Shown piece by piece: positions 11,008-22,491 of a stretch of 64,000 nt of DNA. Every line of letters starts with the position of its first letter. Positions within the stretch are counted from its first letter, which is position 1. Below the pieces are notes generated by a model, which was not told the origin of the DNA, searched no databases, and saw only the letters and a list, made by a program, of their open reading frames with translations. Made by a program: the position numbers and the translations under genes. The stretch is from Phycomyces blakesleeanus NRRL 1555(-) (Eukaryota > Mucoromycota > Mucoromycetes > Mucorales > Phycomycetaceae): NCBI RefSeq assembly GCF_001638985.1, contig NW_017265151.1, positions 869,757 through 933,756 of the forward strand, given 5' to 3'.

Positions 11008-14000
11008 TTAGAACGTTTCGTTCTGGTTAGGACAGTGGTCAGTGTCATGAAGGCCATTCTCATCACAGTTTTCGCAATACTATCAAAGCTAAGAGTGGTT
11101 AATCAAATGCAACCTCTCCATAAACACATACGCTTTAAAAAAATTAGACTCTATTTTAACGCTTACCAGTTGTTTACTGTCATGGTCGATATTGAGCTTG
11201 GCAGCCTCAGGCACAACAGCCTTGCAGCCCATGAGATCATGACCAGCAACTTCGCATATCTCACAGTACAGCCCACTAATGGTATCTATACTACTACTCT
11301 TATTGCGTGAATGTGATGATTTGGGTTCTGACAAAGACAAAGGTCGCTGCTGCTGCTGCTCTCTTTCCCGGAGCAGTCGTTTGACTTGATCTTTCATGTC
11401 ACTCAATTCATCACGCAAACGGCTTGTCTGCTTACGCTCGTGCTCCAGCACCTCTTCAAGATCGGCCTCCTTGAAAATCTTGGACTCAATCAGACTCTCG
11501 AGTTCAGAAATATCTCTGTGCAAACCAGCCGTGTTGCGATCATGTTCCTTGCGCTGGGCTTCTTGGACCTGAGCCAGCTCGGCCTTGTGAGCAGTCTGTT
11601 GGCGATCCAATTGTCTCTTGGATTCTACCAACTGAGCCTGGAGTTTTCTCACTCTCTCCTCTCCATCATTATCACCACTGATGTCTTCTGGCTGGCTAAA
11701 GATCGCACTTTCTGCATGAAGCTTCTCGACTTCCTCCATCAGCTTCAAGCACTCGTTCTCAACCTGCTTGTGCGCCTCGGAGATCTTGTCACACTCTGAT
11801 GCAAGTCGTGCATTCTCAACCTTGAGTTTCTCAGCCTGTTTCTTCCACTCCTCTCCTCCATCTGCCCGAGCGTCCTTTTGCTTGGCTGCGTGTTCAGCCT
11901 CCTCCTTTTGCTTGGCCAGCATTCCATTCTGGGCCTCTAGGCGCTCAATCTCACTGCGAAGTGTATCCATGTCTTTGGTGTGCTGCTGACGCTCTTTAAG
12001 CATCGCCTCGGTGTCTACAGGTCCCTGTCTCAGCTCAGCCAGACTGGCCTCTGCGCGCTGCAGCAGAGCCTGGGCAGACGCAAGATCACGCTCGGCCTTT
12101 TCTTTGGCTTCTGTCAATCGTCTCAGCTCTCCCTCGGTCTTCTTCTGACTCTCGACTGATGCTCTGATGTCTTCGAGGTACTTGTTGCGTGCAACCAGCT
12201 GAGCGTCATAGTCGGTCTGGAGTCGTCCGACCTGATCTTCTAATTTAGCCTTTTCCTTGGCGATCTTCTCGGCCTCCTTGATCTGCTCACGGAGACTTTC
12301 GGTTTCCTGTTTGAGACCGGTCTGGGAATCACGTTCGCGCGAGAGCTGGTCCAAGCTTAGTGCCAACTGGTCTTCCAGACGACGACGCTCGGAGTCCCAG
12401 ACATCCTTGATGGTTTCAACCTGTTCGGTTGGGTTCGAGCTGCTGTTGACCAGCTGTTCGATCTCCTGCTTGAGTTTGGCGATCGTTGTCTGCATGTCTT
12501 TGCGCTGCGAGGCCTCGTCTTCGCGGCCACTCGTGTGCTCCTTTTTAAGTTCCTCAATTGTGGTTTCGTATGCCTCGATGGCATCTAAACCGGCTTTACG
12601 CAGATCTTCACGCTCGGCCTCAAGTGCGGTTACCTTGCGGCGCTCGTCCATCAGACTGGCATTGATGGCCTCCATATCGACTCTGTGCAGCTCGACCGAG
12701 CTCTCATAGAGTTCGATGCTCTCCATGCCGGCCTTTTTGAGTTCGTCGACCGAGGCGTCCAAGCTCTCGATTCGTTTGCGGTAGTCTTCGACTGCCAGAT
12801 TTTCCTTTGCCAGGCTGTCACGGGCAAGTCCGAGGTCGCGCTTGATCTTGTCAAACTGCTCCTTGGTTGCACAGTCCTGGTGTTCCAGCAGTTTCTTCTC
12901 CAGCTCGTCTGCTTCCAAGCGGTACCGCTCTTTTTCTCTCTGGTGGCGGTCAGTGTCGGCTCTGACACGGCGGACCTCGCGCTCTTTTTCTTCGATCATG
13001 TTGCGGTGGCTTTCGACCTGTTCGGAGAGTTTGCCGAGGAACATGTCCTTGGCACGCATGGCGTCCATGAGCGAGCCCATCTTTTCGTGGACCTCCTCCA
13101 TCTCGACTTCCATCTGGGTCTGGCGCTCGCGCAGCTCCTCGGGGTCCTGCGAGTAAAAGCTGGTGGTCGTGTTTGCGGTCCTGGAGGCCTGGGAGGCGGC
13201 TGCATTGGCCTCTGCGACAGCGACCTGCTGCTCGAGTTCATGGACCCGGTGTTCCATCTGGTGGGTCTGGCGCTTGGACTCGCTGAGCTGCTCGGCTAGC
13301 CGATCGCGTTCCTGGACGAGTTCAGACTGCTCTAGCTCCAAAGCCGTAATGCGAGACTCGAGGCCGGATCGGACCTGCTGCCAGTCGGTCGCCTTGGTTT
13401 CCCAGCCCGCAATCGCAGTGGCGTGTTCGTCCCGGATCTCCTGCACCACAGCCGTGTGGCCCTCGAGCGTGAAGTAGCTTTCGTCTTCGCCGTCTTTTTT
13501 ACGCAGCAGCAAGGAGCGTTCGAGGATCTGCTGGGCCGTCTTGTTCTGGGCGTTTTCGAGTTTGAGAAACTTGTTTTCGGCCTCGAGGACCTCGACGCGG
13601 AGTTGGAGCTGTTGAAGGTGAATGACGGTTTCGTCGGGAGCCTGCTGGATAGCTTCTCCGAGAACTCTTTCGAGACGGGCATGTGCAGATTCGGTTTCGA
13701 CAATTGAGGAAGGATCGGTTGATTTGGAAAGGGCCAGGTTTGCCGGAACTGGAGTGTCGGTCAGCATGTGCTCTTCTTCTTCTTCGAGCAAAAGTCCGTC
13801 ATGAGGATCTTCGTCGTCGTGGACACTAGTAGATGTTGGGGTTGTTGCGGGAGATGGCATTCCGATGGTAGTGGCCCTACGCTGATTTAGACTTAGATTT
13901 TGATTCTGACTTTGTTGTTGTTGCTGATGCTGCTGCTGAGGTGGTGGTGATACCATTGAATAAGATTTGTTGCGTTGGAGTGGAACTGATGTTTGGGGGG

Positions 14001-15026
14001 TACGGGTCGGACGATGGCTGGAGGATTGAGACTGTGTGAGTTGAGTGGCGGTTAGACCGATATATCGAGCTGCGCGCGACCCAGCCGAAATCTGGTTTAC
14101 AGAAGAGCGGTGCTGCTGCGGGGACGGAGGAGAGAGCGATCTCACGGAATCCGAGTCCCGGTCAAGAGGGGCGACCTTTGAGGCCAAGACGAAAAGGCCA
14201 GTGTTTGGAGGACACTGGAAGTATCGGGCCCTAACAACAACAACAACAACAACAGCAAAATTAGTATAAAACGAACAGGTAAATATTATTGTTATGGTTT
14301 GTTATTCATATAGTGCTAAGTGTTGTTCAATTCTTGTGTATATAATAATTATGTATTTTGGTTATGTTTGTTGTTGTTTTTTTTTTGTGTGTGTAGATTA
14401 AATGCCAAACAAATAAATATTATATAATATAGTAGTATATAATTCTGTATATTCTATAATATAAAAAAAAAAAGGGAAGAAATAGATATATAATATTCTT
14501 ACCCGCCTACAGATCCGTCATTCTTTCCGGTGCCGACAATGTCGAGTTGAATACCAGCCCAGAGACCTTCCTTGAAATGGGCCGTGCCCAGGAACTTGAG
14601 GGTGCCGACAATGCTCATTGAATCCACAGCCACTCTGTCGCCTACTCTGATTCCTGCTGGGGTTGGGCTTTCGCAGACAGGTCGGACTGAGAGTGGACGA
14701 CGGGTATTGTTTGGCTTGGGTGATGTGAGAGAGGATCGAGGAGAGGTCATGGCAGTCAGAACTGACCCAACAGAGCTCATAGAGTATCTTGACAGAGATG
14801 GCGAGTCGCTGTCCTCTTGAGAGGCATAGGATGAGAGTGATGCACGTGAGATGGAGGGAGTTCTGGTCGATCGAGTCGACTTTACTGTGGTTGGAGGATG
14901 AGGATGACTTTGGTGTTCGGCCTGCTGTTTCTTTTTTCTAAAGTCCATAGACGGTTGTCGGGCGAGTTTTGACTTTGGAGGAAGGATGCCTGATGAGACT
15001 GGCATCGCACTGGGTAATCGTGACAT
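11008..15026 (-). CDS. CLIP-170/Tip1/Bik1-type microtubule plus-end tracking protein, spliced
   Basis: Three exons (15026-14503, 14230-11167, 11079-11008) give 1219 residues. A basic, Ser/Pro-rich N-terminal region (about 1-125) precedes one CAP-Gly domain: IRVGDRVAV, GTLKFLGTAHFKEGLWAGI, then GKNDGSVGGARYFQCPPNTG across the first intron. This domain binds the EEY tails of tubulin and EB1. About 800 residues of coiled coil follow. Two C-terminal CCHC zinc knuckles close the protein: YCEICEVAGHDLMGC near residue 1170, and YCENCDENGLHDTDHCPNQN, which is the whole last exon. Human CLIP-170 has two CAP-Gly domains; fungal members have one, as here. The role is microtubule dynamics and cell polarity in the cytoplasm. 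The 87-base last intron separates the two zinc knuckles, and failure to splice it would give a different C-terminus ending at 11089. Confidence 0.92.
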
Positions 15027-17484
15027 TTTCTTGGGTATTTTTTTCTGCTTTTTTTTTCTTGTTTAAAAGACCAAAAAAAAATGAAGTTAATGAACAATCA
15101 AAACAATAGAAATAATAGCAGTGAGTATAATAGTAAGATAAAGAAGAAGAAAGAGAAGAAGAAGAAGAAGTTGTTGAAATGAATAAATAAAATAAATAAA
15201 TAAATAATATATTATTAATATATAAAAAAAAATATAATATAAAAATAAAAAGGTCAAAATTAACAAATAGAAATATATATATATAAAGAGAGAGGCAGAA
15301 GAGAAAGAAGAATAAGAATAAGAGAAAAAGGGGGAGTGAAATAAGGGACGATAAAAATGCGGGTCATGCGGACACAGTGGAATTTTTATGAATTATATAG
15401 ATTTAATAGCGTCCGATTGGCTTTTTTTTTTTCTTTTTTCTTTTTTTTATATAGATTTGGCTCTAGAACTTTTTTTTTTTATTATTATTTTAATTTTTTG
15501 GTGTCGTAATAAATTATTGAATGTCGCACAAATCACCCATCCTCATCACTGACAAAAATGTAAGAAAGAAAGAAAAAAGTAGAAATATCATTTCTGACAT
15601 GGTGCTACATGTTGGTGCGATAAAATGTGCGCTTTAAGCACAAGTTGAGGTTATTTAATTTAATTTTTCTTTTAAAATAGCGCAAAAATATTTGAGTTAT
15701 GACAGAGCAATACAAAAAAAAAAAAAAAAAAAAGGCGCTTTATATCGGCTTGGTTATTTTTTTGTATTTCAAAAACCGAAAGAAAAAAAAACTTCATCAC
15801 GCGTTTCTTGACTTCATTTCCTGAGTGTTACCTTGGTTGAATACAAATAATATAATACACTAATAGAAATAAGAAGATAGGAATTGATCAATAGACAAAT
15901 AAAATAGGCTCAAAGATTAGATATGGAATTAGACGGGGTTCTTGAATGCTTTTTGGTGTGTAGCTTTGTTTGTATTTGTTTCAATTTCTTGACTTTATTA
16001 TTCATTACATCAGGTTTATATCTCTCTTGTTTTAATTTTAATAAAAAGATTAATATATTTGGTTAAATAGCAATTCCAAAACATATACATTTTTATATAA
16101 ATACTCGTTAATAAATTGACATTTGCAACAGTCACAGAATGAACTCCACGAGTATTATATATATTAAGTAAGTAAATAAGTATGTTATGTTATAGGTGCC
16201 ATACAACATATAAATAAATAAAAGAGTCAATTTTGTTGAATATTAAACACAAAGAAACAACCAGCGATATAATATTAAAGGTCTCCTTGATTGATACACT
16301 TTTACATTTTAAAGAAAAAATCAAAGACCATTAATGAAATATGTGTATGTCATAAAGAAGTTGATTGTGTTTCTTGACGTGCCTGCTTAAATAGACTATT
16401 GTAGTTTAATATTCAATACATAACCCCCAAAAGGCAATAACAATAAGGTAGATGGGTTTATCTCTGGTTCTGTACAGATGACAGTCAGCCTCACAAGTCA
16501 GCTGCTAATAATCTCTATATTTATATACTTTGTGTGTGTGATTGTATACTTGATAATGTTGAAAATGAACCTTTTTCCCCTTTCCCCCCTCCCCTCCCCA
16601 ACTTTTTACCCAGAAATACTCTGCACTATACTCTACTACACTACACACTACACACTACACTTTACTTAATCATATCCTATCATATCATTTAGTATAGTAT
16701 AGTATAGTATCAAATTCAGTTCAATTCAACCTACTCACCAGCCTTTAATCTTCACTATTCACTCTTTACTCTTGATTCTTCTTGCTCCTATTAGATTCCA
16801 AGGTAGTATTTCCCCACCCCTTTCCTTTTGTTTCGTTTTCTATTCCCCTTCTCCTCTACCCCCTTGTGGGAAACACGGGATTTTGCTTTCATTAGAAAAA
16901 GTACAAAAGGACACTCATGCACATACACACATACATCATATACATCAACTTACATTTATCTGACATCAAAGAAATAAAGAAAAGTATATTTTGTTTTTGA
17001 GTTGGAGATCCCAGAGTTAAGGTACAGGTGAGCAAATGAGTCAGCGATTTCAATAGGTCCAGTGAGCACAAGTTGAGCGAGTCAGCCAGCCATTTAATCA
17101 ATCAATCAATCATTTATTCATTCATTTATTCATTCAACCAGCCAACCAGCCAACCAGCCAACCAACCAACTAAGCTAATCATCGAGCGATTGAGTTGATG
17201 AGTAAAATAGAAAGAGAGACAGAGAGACAGAGAGAAATAAGCAGGGGATATTTTTTTTTGCATTAAATTTCTTTCTTTTTTTCTCTCTCTTTATTTTATA
17301 TCTCTTTCTCTTTCTATTAATTTATTTTATTTTAGTTTATTTTCCTTTTTTTTATATTTATTTATTTAGTTCTTCTTCTTCTTCTTCTTCTTCTTTATCG
17401 TCTTCTTTTACTATCCTCTTTACTCTTTCTGCTTATCTATCTGTCTATATATTGAAATTTATTTCTTTTTGATTTGTTTCAATA
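15027..17484. other. Divergent intergenic region
   Basis: About 2.5 kb between two genes pointing away from each other, so it should carry the promoters of both. It contains many short repeats: GAA/TAAA runs at 15130-15320, tandem CATT/CAGC-type tetramers at about 17100-17170, and CT-rich and TTC tracts at 17270-17420 just upstream of the next start codon. No gene is seen. Confidence 0.55.
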
Positions 17485-17904
17485 ATGTCATCTGAATATG
17501 CTCTTCCAGGTGCCTATGAACACCATCATCACCATAACCATCACAATAATCAAAACTGGCCGATACCTGTTTCACTCGCCATTTCCTCTGTATTTTGCCC
17601 TACCGACGGCCTCTTGACCCAGCCTGTCCAAGACCATCACCGGTTCCCGGGGGCCTGGGTGGACGAAGAAGAGCGGGCGGACAACCTTAGACAGACCATC
17701 GCTACCTTGCGCAAAGAAACAAAAGAACTCGAGAAAACAGACTTGATTGTCAAGAAGAGCATCGAAATTGTTGCGCAGAAACGAGTGTTGGCCCACACCA
17801 AGCAAAAGCGGAAACAGTCGCAGTGGGACTGGTGTGACAGGCCAGAAGAAGTCCACGCAATGTCCGTGACCGGCCATGAATGGGAGTGGGAGTGGGTCCA
17901 ATAA
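17485..17904 (+). CDS. Uncharacterised His-rich small protein with coiled-coil segment
   Basis: A single-exon frame of 139 residues that I do not recognise. It begins with a His/Asn-rich stretch (EHHHHHNHHNNQNW, residues 12-25), then a short hydrophobic segment, then a charged helix (about residues 61-115, DEEERADNLRQTIATLRKET) likely to form a coiled coil, and a Trp-rich acidic end (HEWEWEWVQ). Its base composition is clearly more GC-rich than the surrounding repeats, and a pyrimidine-rich tract lies directly upstream, as before other starts here. Both support a real gene. No signal peptide or membrane span is apparent. The function is unknown. Confidence 0.6.
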   Translation: MSSEYALPGAYEHHHHHNHHNNQNWPIPVSLAISSVFCPTDGLLTQPVQDHHRFPGAWVDEEERADNLRQTIATLRKETKELEKTDLIVKKSIEIVAQKRVLAHTKQKRKQSQWDWCDRPEEVHAMSVTGHEWEWEWVQ

Positions 17905-18103
17905 GAAAGAGATAAAGATACACTATCTATTGATCATATTCTATCCAATATAAATACAAGTACACACACACACACAGTATATATATATATACGTGCGTGT
18001 ACAGTAGTCCTTTATACATAACATCATATATATATATATATATTATATTTCTTTTTATTCTTTCTCCCCTTTTTCCCTTTTCTTCTTCTTCTTATTTCAA
18101 AGC

Positions 18104-18108
<5 letters not shown>

Positions 18109-18140
<32 letters not shown>
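18109..18140. repeat. TC microsatellite
   Basis: A TC dinucleotide run of about 30 bases in the probable 5' leader of the Cut8/Sts1 gene. Such CT-rich leaders recur before starts in this window. Confidence 0.85.
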
Positions 18141-18141
<1 letters not shown>

Positions 18142-18200
18142 ATATATTCACACCTTTTATATATTTCTTTTTTTTATAAAAAAAACAAATTCTTCAATAA

Positions 18201-19735
18201 ATGTCACATAGTCAGAACAGTCTGTTTCGTCAACAGCAACAACTCTATCGATCGTCTCATTACCTTTCCAAACCAAAACAACCAGCTCATTACACACCTC
18301 CACAAGACACATCAACAGTCCATGGTAATGACAATCAATCCAAAAACTATGTACATATATTTATGTATTTATGCACCCAAGAAGAAGAAGAAGAAGAAGA
18401 AGAAAAAGAAATCTAAATCTATATATTTCCATTTATTTTTACATATGTATATGCATGTATGTATATATGTATTAGGCCGTAAAAGAAGACAATCCGAAGA
18501 TGAAGATATGATCTTTAGTGAAAACACCAATACAATTACCACTAGCAGCAGCAGCAGCAGTAGTAGTAGCAGCAGTAGCAGTAGTAGAGGTAGAAATAAT
18601 AGTGGTAGTGGTAGCGCAGTATCAGCATCTCTACCTATCGAAGAACGCATAAAACGTAATCGACAAGACACAGTCAAAGAATTCCCAATTCAAAAATTAC
18701 TAGGTAAAGAAAACTCAACTCAACCCAACACAAACCAAACCAAACCAAATTAATAATAACAATAAATTCATTATGACTTTTGACCATTATTTTTATTTGA
18801 ATAGCTACACTTGATAAAGAAACTCTTATTGACCTAATCTCAAATCTTGTCGATTCAAATCCACAACTTCAATCCGAAATCGATGCTCAATTACCAGAAC
18901 CTACTATCAATTCTGTCACATTGGTCATTACTGAGCTTGAACGCAAACTGACAGACCTGATTCCAGCAGAATCAAAAACAGACGATCGACTAGAAGATAA
19001 GAATTACGAGAGACTAAAACCGGCTCTTACGTCTCTTGTGGTAAGTACAAAGTTTTCGCTTATATATATGATGCTTATAATTGTAACGGTTAATCGATAT
19101 GTCTTTTTATTTTATTTTATTTTATAGTCAGCAGTGTTGGAATATGCAGACCACTTTTGTAATCGGTCAGACGAGTTTCCTGGTACAATATTCTCCTATC
19201 TTCATTATGCTACCTGTGTGATCCATCGCTTACCAGAATGGAATTCCAAAGGTATAAAAAATTAAAATATAAAATATTATAAGAATAAGCTAATCTAATC
19301 TAATTTGATTTGATTTGATTTGATTTCAATTAAATAGAACACAACCAATTGAAACAAGATGCCTATGAGACATTGCTAACCTTTTGGAAAAAAGCAATTG
19401 ATATTGCAGCCTCAAAGTTACAGCAAGGAAAGATCTATGGACAGCAGGTGGTTACTGAGTGGGCAAAACAGTAAGTAAAACAGTAATAAGAAAAAATAAA
19501 GAAGAAACTCACATCTGAATACCCCCCTCTTTTTTTGTATCTTTATAATAATAATAATAACAATAGACTTTCATATCATGATACGGAAACGCACGGATTA
19601 TTTGAGAAACCAATTCAGCAGTTTACTGACCGGCTGGGTTGGATTATTGGACTCGACAGCCAACCCACTCCAGACAGCCAACCTCATAATCATAGTCATA
19701 ATCGTACAATTCCAACATATCTACCAAGATGGTAG
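18201..19735 (+). CDS. Cut8/Sts1 family nuclear proteasome tethering factor, spliced
   Basis: Six exons (18201-18324, 18476-18703, 18805-19040, 19128-19251, 19338-19470, 19567-19735) give 337 residues with consistent phases. A Gln-rich N-terminus is followed by GRKRRQSEDED, a probable nuclear localisation signal, then a serine run (about 65-82) encoded by an AGC/AGT repeat. The conserved Cut8 core starts near PIEERIKRNRQDTVKEFPIQ and continues with LDKETLIDLISNLVDSNPQL, LITELERKL-like and SAVLEYADHFCNRS segments, the helical bundle of the family. Fission-yeast Cut8 and budding-yeast Sts1 hold 26S proteasomes at the nuclear envelope or nucleus; this protein should act likewise. Intron 1 carries a GAA microsatellite (about 18380-18411). 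Confidence 0.85.
18543..18593 (+). repeat. Coding AGC/AGT trinucleotide repeat (poly-Ser)
   Basis: An interrupted serine-codon repeat inside exon 2 of the Cut8/Sts1 gene, coding for a serine run. Its length may vary between strains. Confidence 0.8.
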
Positions 19736-20143
19736 CTTTTTATTATTGTTCCATTATATAAAAGGCATTACAATAAAAAAAAACAAATTGTCCTTTGTTT
19801 TTTAGTGTTATTCTTTATTCAATAGACCTTTAACTTTTTTTGTTGTTGTTTCTGCATTGCATTGCAGATTTATATCCAATCATATATATAAAATCCTAAA
19901 CAAGAATCTTCCTCTTTAACTTATCCCCCCTCCTTCCTTTCTTATTTTCTCAAATTCCCCGCTCTGGGTTTCATCTTGATTTCAAAATTACCAGCAAAAA
20001 AAAAATCTTGATCATCGTACCTTTTTTATTTTATTTTTTTTATTTTTTTTTGGGTTAATTTATTATTCTCAATTTCAATACACCATAATTTCTCTCTCTC
20101 TCTCTCTTTTTCTTTCTTTTTCTTTTGACCACCCAGAAATATT
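19736..20143. other. Intergenic spacer with CT-rich leader
   Basis: This stretch separates the Cut8/Sts1 stop from the carrier start. A TC run and a T-rich pyrimidine tract at about 20090-20127 lie just before the ATG and probably form part of the carrier promoter or 5' leader. There is no other gene. Confidence 0.55.
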
Positions 20144-20340
20144 ATGGCTGCCAAGGAAAGTCAGGGATTTGCTATTCCCAAGCTTGCTCAGGATTTGATC
20201 GCTGGTACAGCTGGTGGTTGGGCTCAGGTTGTAGTTGGTAAGAGACGATAGATACATATAATATTCTTGTAACAATCATTATCATTATCTTTGTTTCAAA
20301 ACTATGATAATTCCTACTTTTATTCGTCTATTATGCTATC

Positions 20341-20383
<43 letters not shown>

Positions 20384-21898
20384 GGGTATTGTCAGCATGA
20401 GTCATCCTGATAATACATTACATATATATTTTAACTGGTTTTCTTGATTGATGGTTTTTATATTATTATTATTATTATTAAGAGAAGTTTTATAAACACA
20501 ATTTGTTTTTCCGATCTTTTTATTATCATTATTTTTTATATATAAAATCTTTATTTTAAAAAAAATCATATATATATACATACAATTCAACTAATCAAAC
20601 AATTAATAGGACATCCATTTGATACACTCAAGGTCCGTCTCCAGACACAACCCTCGCCACCTATCTACAAGAATGCGATGGACTGTTTTAGATCTCTTGT
20701 CAAGCAAGAAGGCGTATGTACAACCTATTAAACGAATATATATAGATATATAGATAGATTTGCTCATATATTTTAGCCCAAAGGTCTTTATCGCGGAGTA
20801 GCATCTCCTTTGGCTGGTATTGGTTTCTGGTAAAGCATCAAAATCAGATCGTTGTTTATAATTCCAACATAATCTAATCTAATCTCAATCATTATCATTA
20901 TAATATCTTGTATATGTATTGGTGTGCACTAACACTTGTAAAAAAAAAAAGTAATGCTGTGGTTTTCATGTGCAATGGTGAATTCAGACGTATGTTGCAG
21001 GGAAATGATCCCAACAAGACCCTCTCTCTCCTCGAAATTGGAATTGCCGGAAGCATGGCTGGTACTGTCATGGCATTTTTCAACTGTCCTATCGAACTTC
21101 TCAAGGTCAAATTGCAGACTCAGGATCCCAGAGGTGTTGTTAATGCCATGGGAAAGTTAGAAGCCCCCGTAAGTCAAGACATCTATTTCTTTTGTTTGTG
21201 TATGGACAAGTGAGACTTATAGAATGGTATCAGTACAAGGGTGTGATTGATTGTGGTATCAGAACTGTACGTGAACATGGTGCCAAGGGTATTTACCGTG
21301 GTTTGGGTATCACTCTCTTGCGTGATTCCCCTAGTTATGGATTTTACTTTGGTAAGTCAAATTAGGGATTTATTATCAATAGGCTGTGTATATGCGTGTG
21401 TAACAAATACATACATAAAAAGATATTTGTTAAATTTGAAATTCACTTATTCATTCATTCATTCATTAATTTTGATATCATCATCAAGTGACTTATGAGG
21501 GACTTAAGCGTGTCTTCAAATCTTTGAAATCTGATCCCAATGCTGAATTGAGCACCACTGATCTGTTGGTAGCCGGTGGTCTTGCTGGGTTTGGTGCCTG
21601 GATTCCAGCCTATCCTCAAGATGTTCTCAAGAGTCGTATCCAAAACGAAGCCAAGTAAGTACTTATATATATATATATATATTGAATTGACTATGTAGTA
21701 TATCCATGTATTAACCATATCTTTCTTTTCTCAATTAGATCTCAGACTATCGTACAAGCCTTCCGTAATGTGATGAAGCAGAGTGGTTTCAAGGCCTTCT
21801 TCAACGGTGTTGGTCCCACAATGGCCAGAGCTTTCCCTGCAAATGCCGCAACTTTCTTTGCCTATGAAATGGCAATGAAGGCCATGGACAACCAATAA
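20144..21898 (+). CDS. Mitochondrial carrier (SLC25) family transporter, YMC/carnitine-ornithine branch, spliced
   Basis: Seven exons (20144-20237, 20610-20713, 20777-20829, 20952-21168, 21234-21351, 21489-21654, 21739-21898) give 303 residues, the standard carrier length. All three repeats carry the signature PX[DE]XX[KR]: PFDTLKVRLQ, PIELLKVKLQ and PQDVLKSRIQ. Each is followed by the second-half motif, for example GLYRGVASPLAG and GIYRGLGITLLRDSPSYGF. The opening LIAGTAGGWAQVVVGHPFD is closest, by memory, to yeast Ymc1/Ymc2 and to carnitine/ornithine carriers; the exact substrate cannot be fixed from sequence. The protein spans the inner mitochondrial membrane six times. It is complete with no missing signature residue. 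Confidence 0.92.
20340..20383. repeat. AT/GT compound microsatellite in intron
   Basis: An AT run followed by a GT run inside intron 1 of the mitochondrial carrier gene. Confidence 0.85.
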
Positions 21899-22491
21899 GA
21901 AAAAGAAAAAGAAAAAAAATTGTCTTATATACTTCTTTACTTATTCTTATCCCATACACTTCTTTATAGACGAATTATCTTTCTTTTTCTCTCTGTTTCT
22001 TTTTTTTTTCTATAATTTTTGTTTGTTTGTTTGATTGTTTGATTGTTTTATAATACACTTCTTTTTTTTAAATATATATATATATATATATATGTAAATG
22101 TAAATGTAAATGTAAAATGAATATCTTTCTGTGTGTTTTGATTTTGTTATGTATTTATTTATTTAAATATTTAATTAATTATTAATTTTTTTTGAAAATA
22201 ATAATAAGAACGAAAGAAAGAAAGAAAGAAGAAGTAGGAAGAAGAAGTAAAAATATGTATAGAAAATAAAATAAAATAAAATAAAATAAAATAAAATAAA
22301 ATAAAGGGATATTAAAAATAATAATCAAGTAAAACAAGTAAATAAATAAATAATTAAAGAGGAGGAGGGGTTGTGTTGTGTTGGGGGGGTTTTTTTTTTG
22401 AAAGAAAGGATTAAGGTATACAAATTATTCAAAGAAAGATAATAAAACAACAACAATAATAATAGTAGTAGTAGTAGTAATTTCAATTAAT
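21899..22491. other. Convergent intergenic region
   Basis: This stretch lies between the 3' ends of the carrier and the lactate permease, so it holds both terminators. It is T-rich on the left. It includes a TA run and GTAAAT repeats near 22070-22116, tandem AAAAT pentamers at 22266-22304, and a GTA run near 22465. No gene. Confidence 0.6.
22266..22304. repeat. AAAAT pentanucleotide repeat
   Basis: About eight tandem AAAAT units in the convergent 3' region. Confidence 0.85.

Noticed and set aside
12685..13299. 204-residue frame antisense to the CLIP-170 coiled coil, and several other long antisense frames between 11.3 and 13.8 kb
   Set aside because: They are shadows of the GC-richer coding strand, with no domain and no splice or start context.
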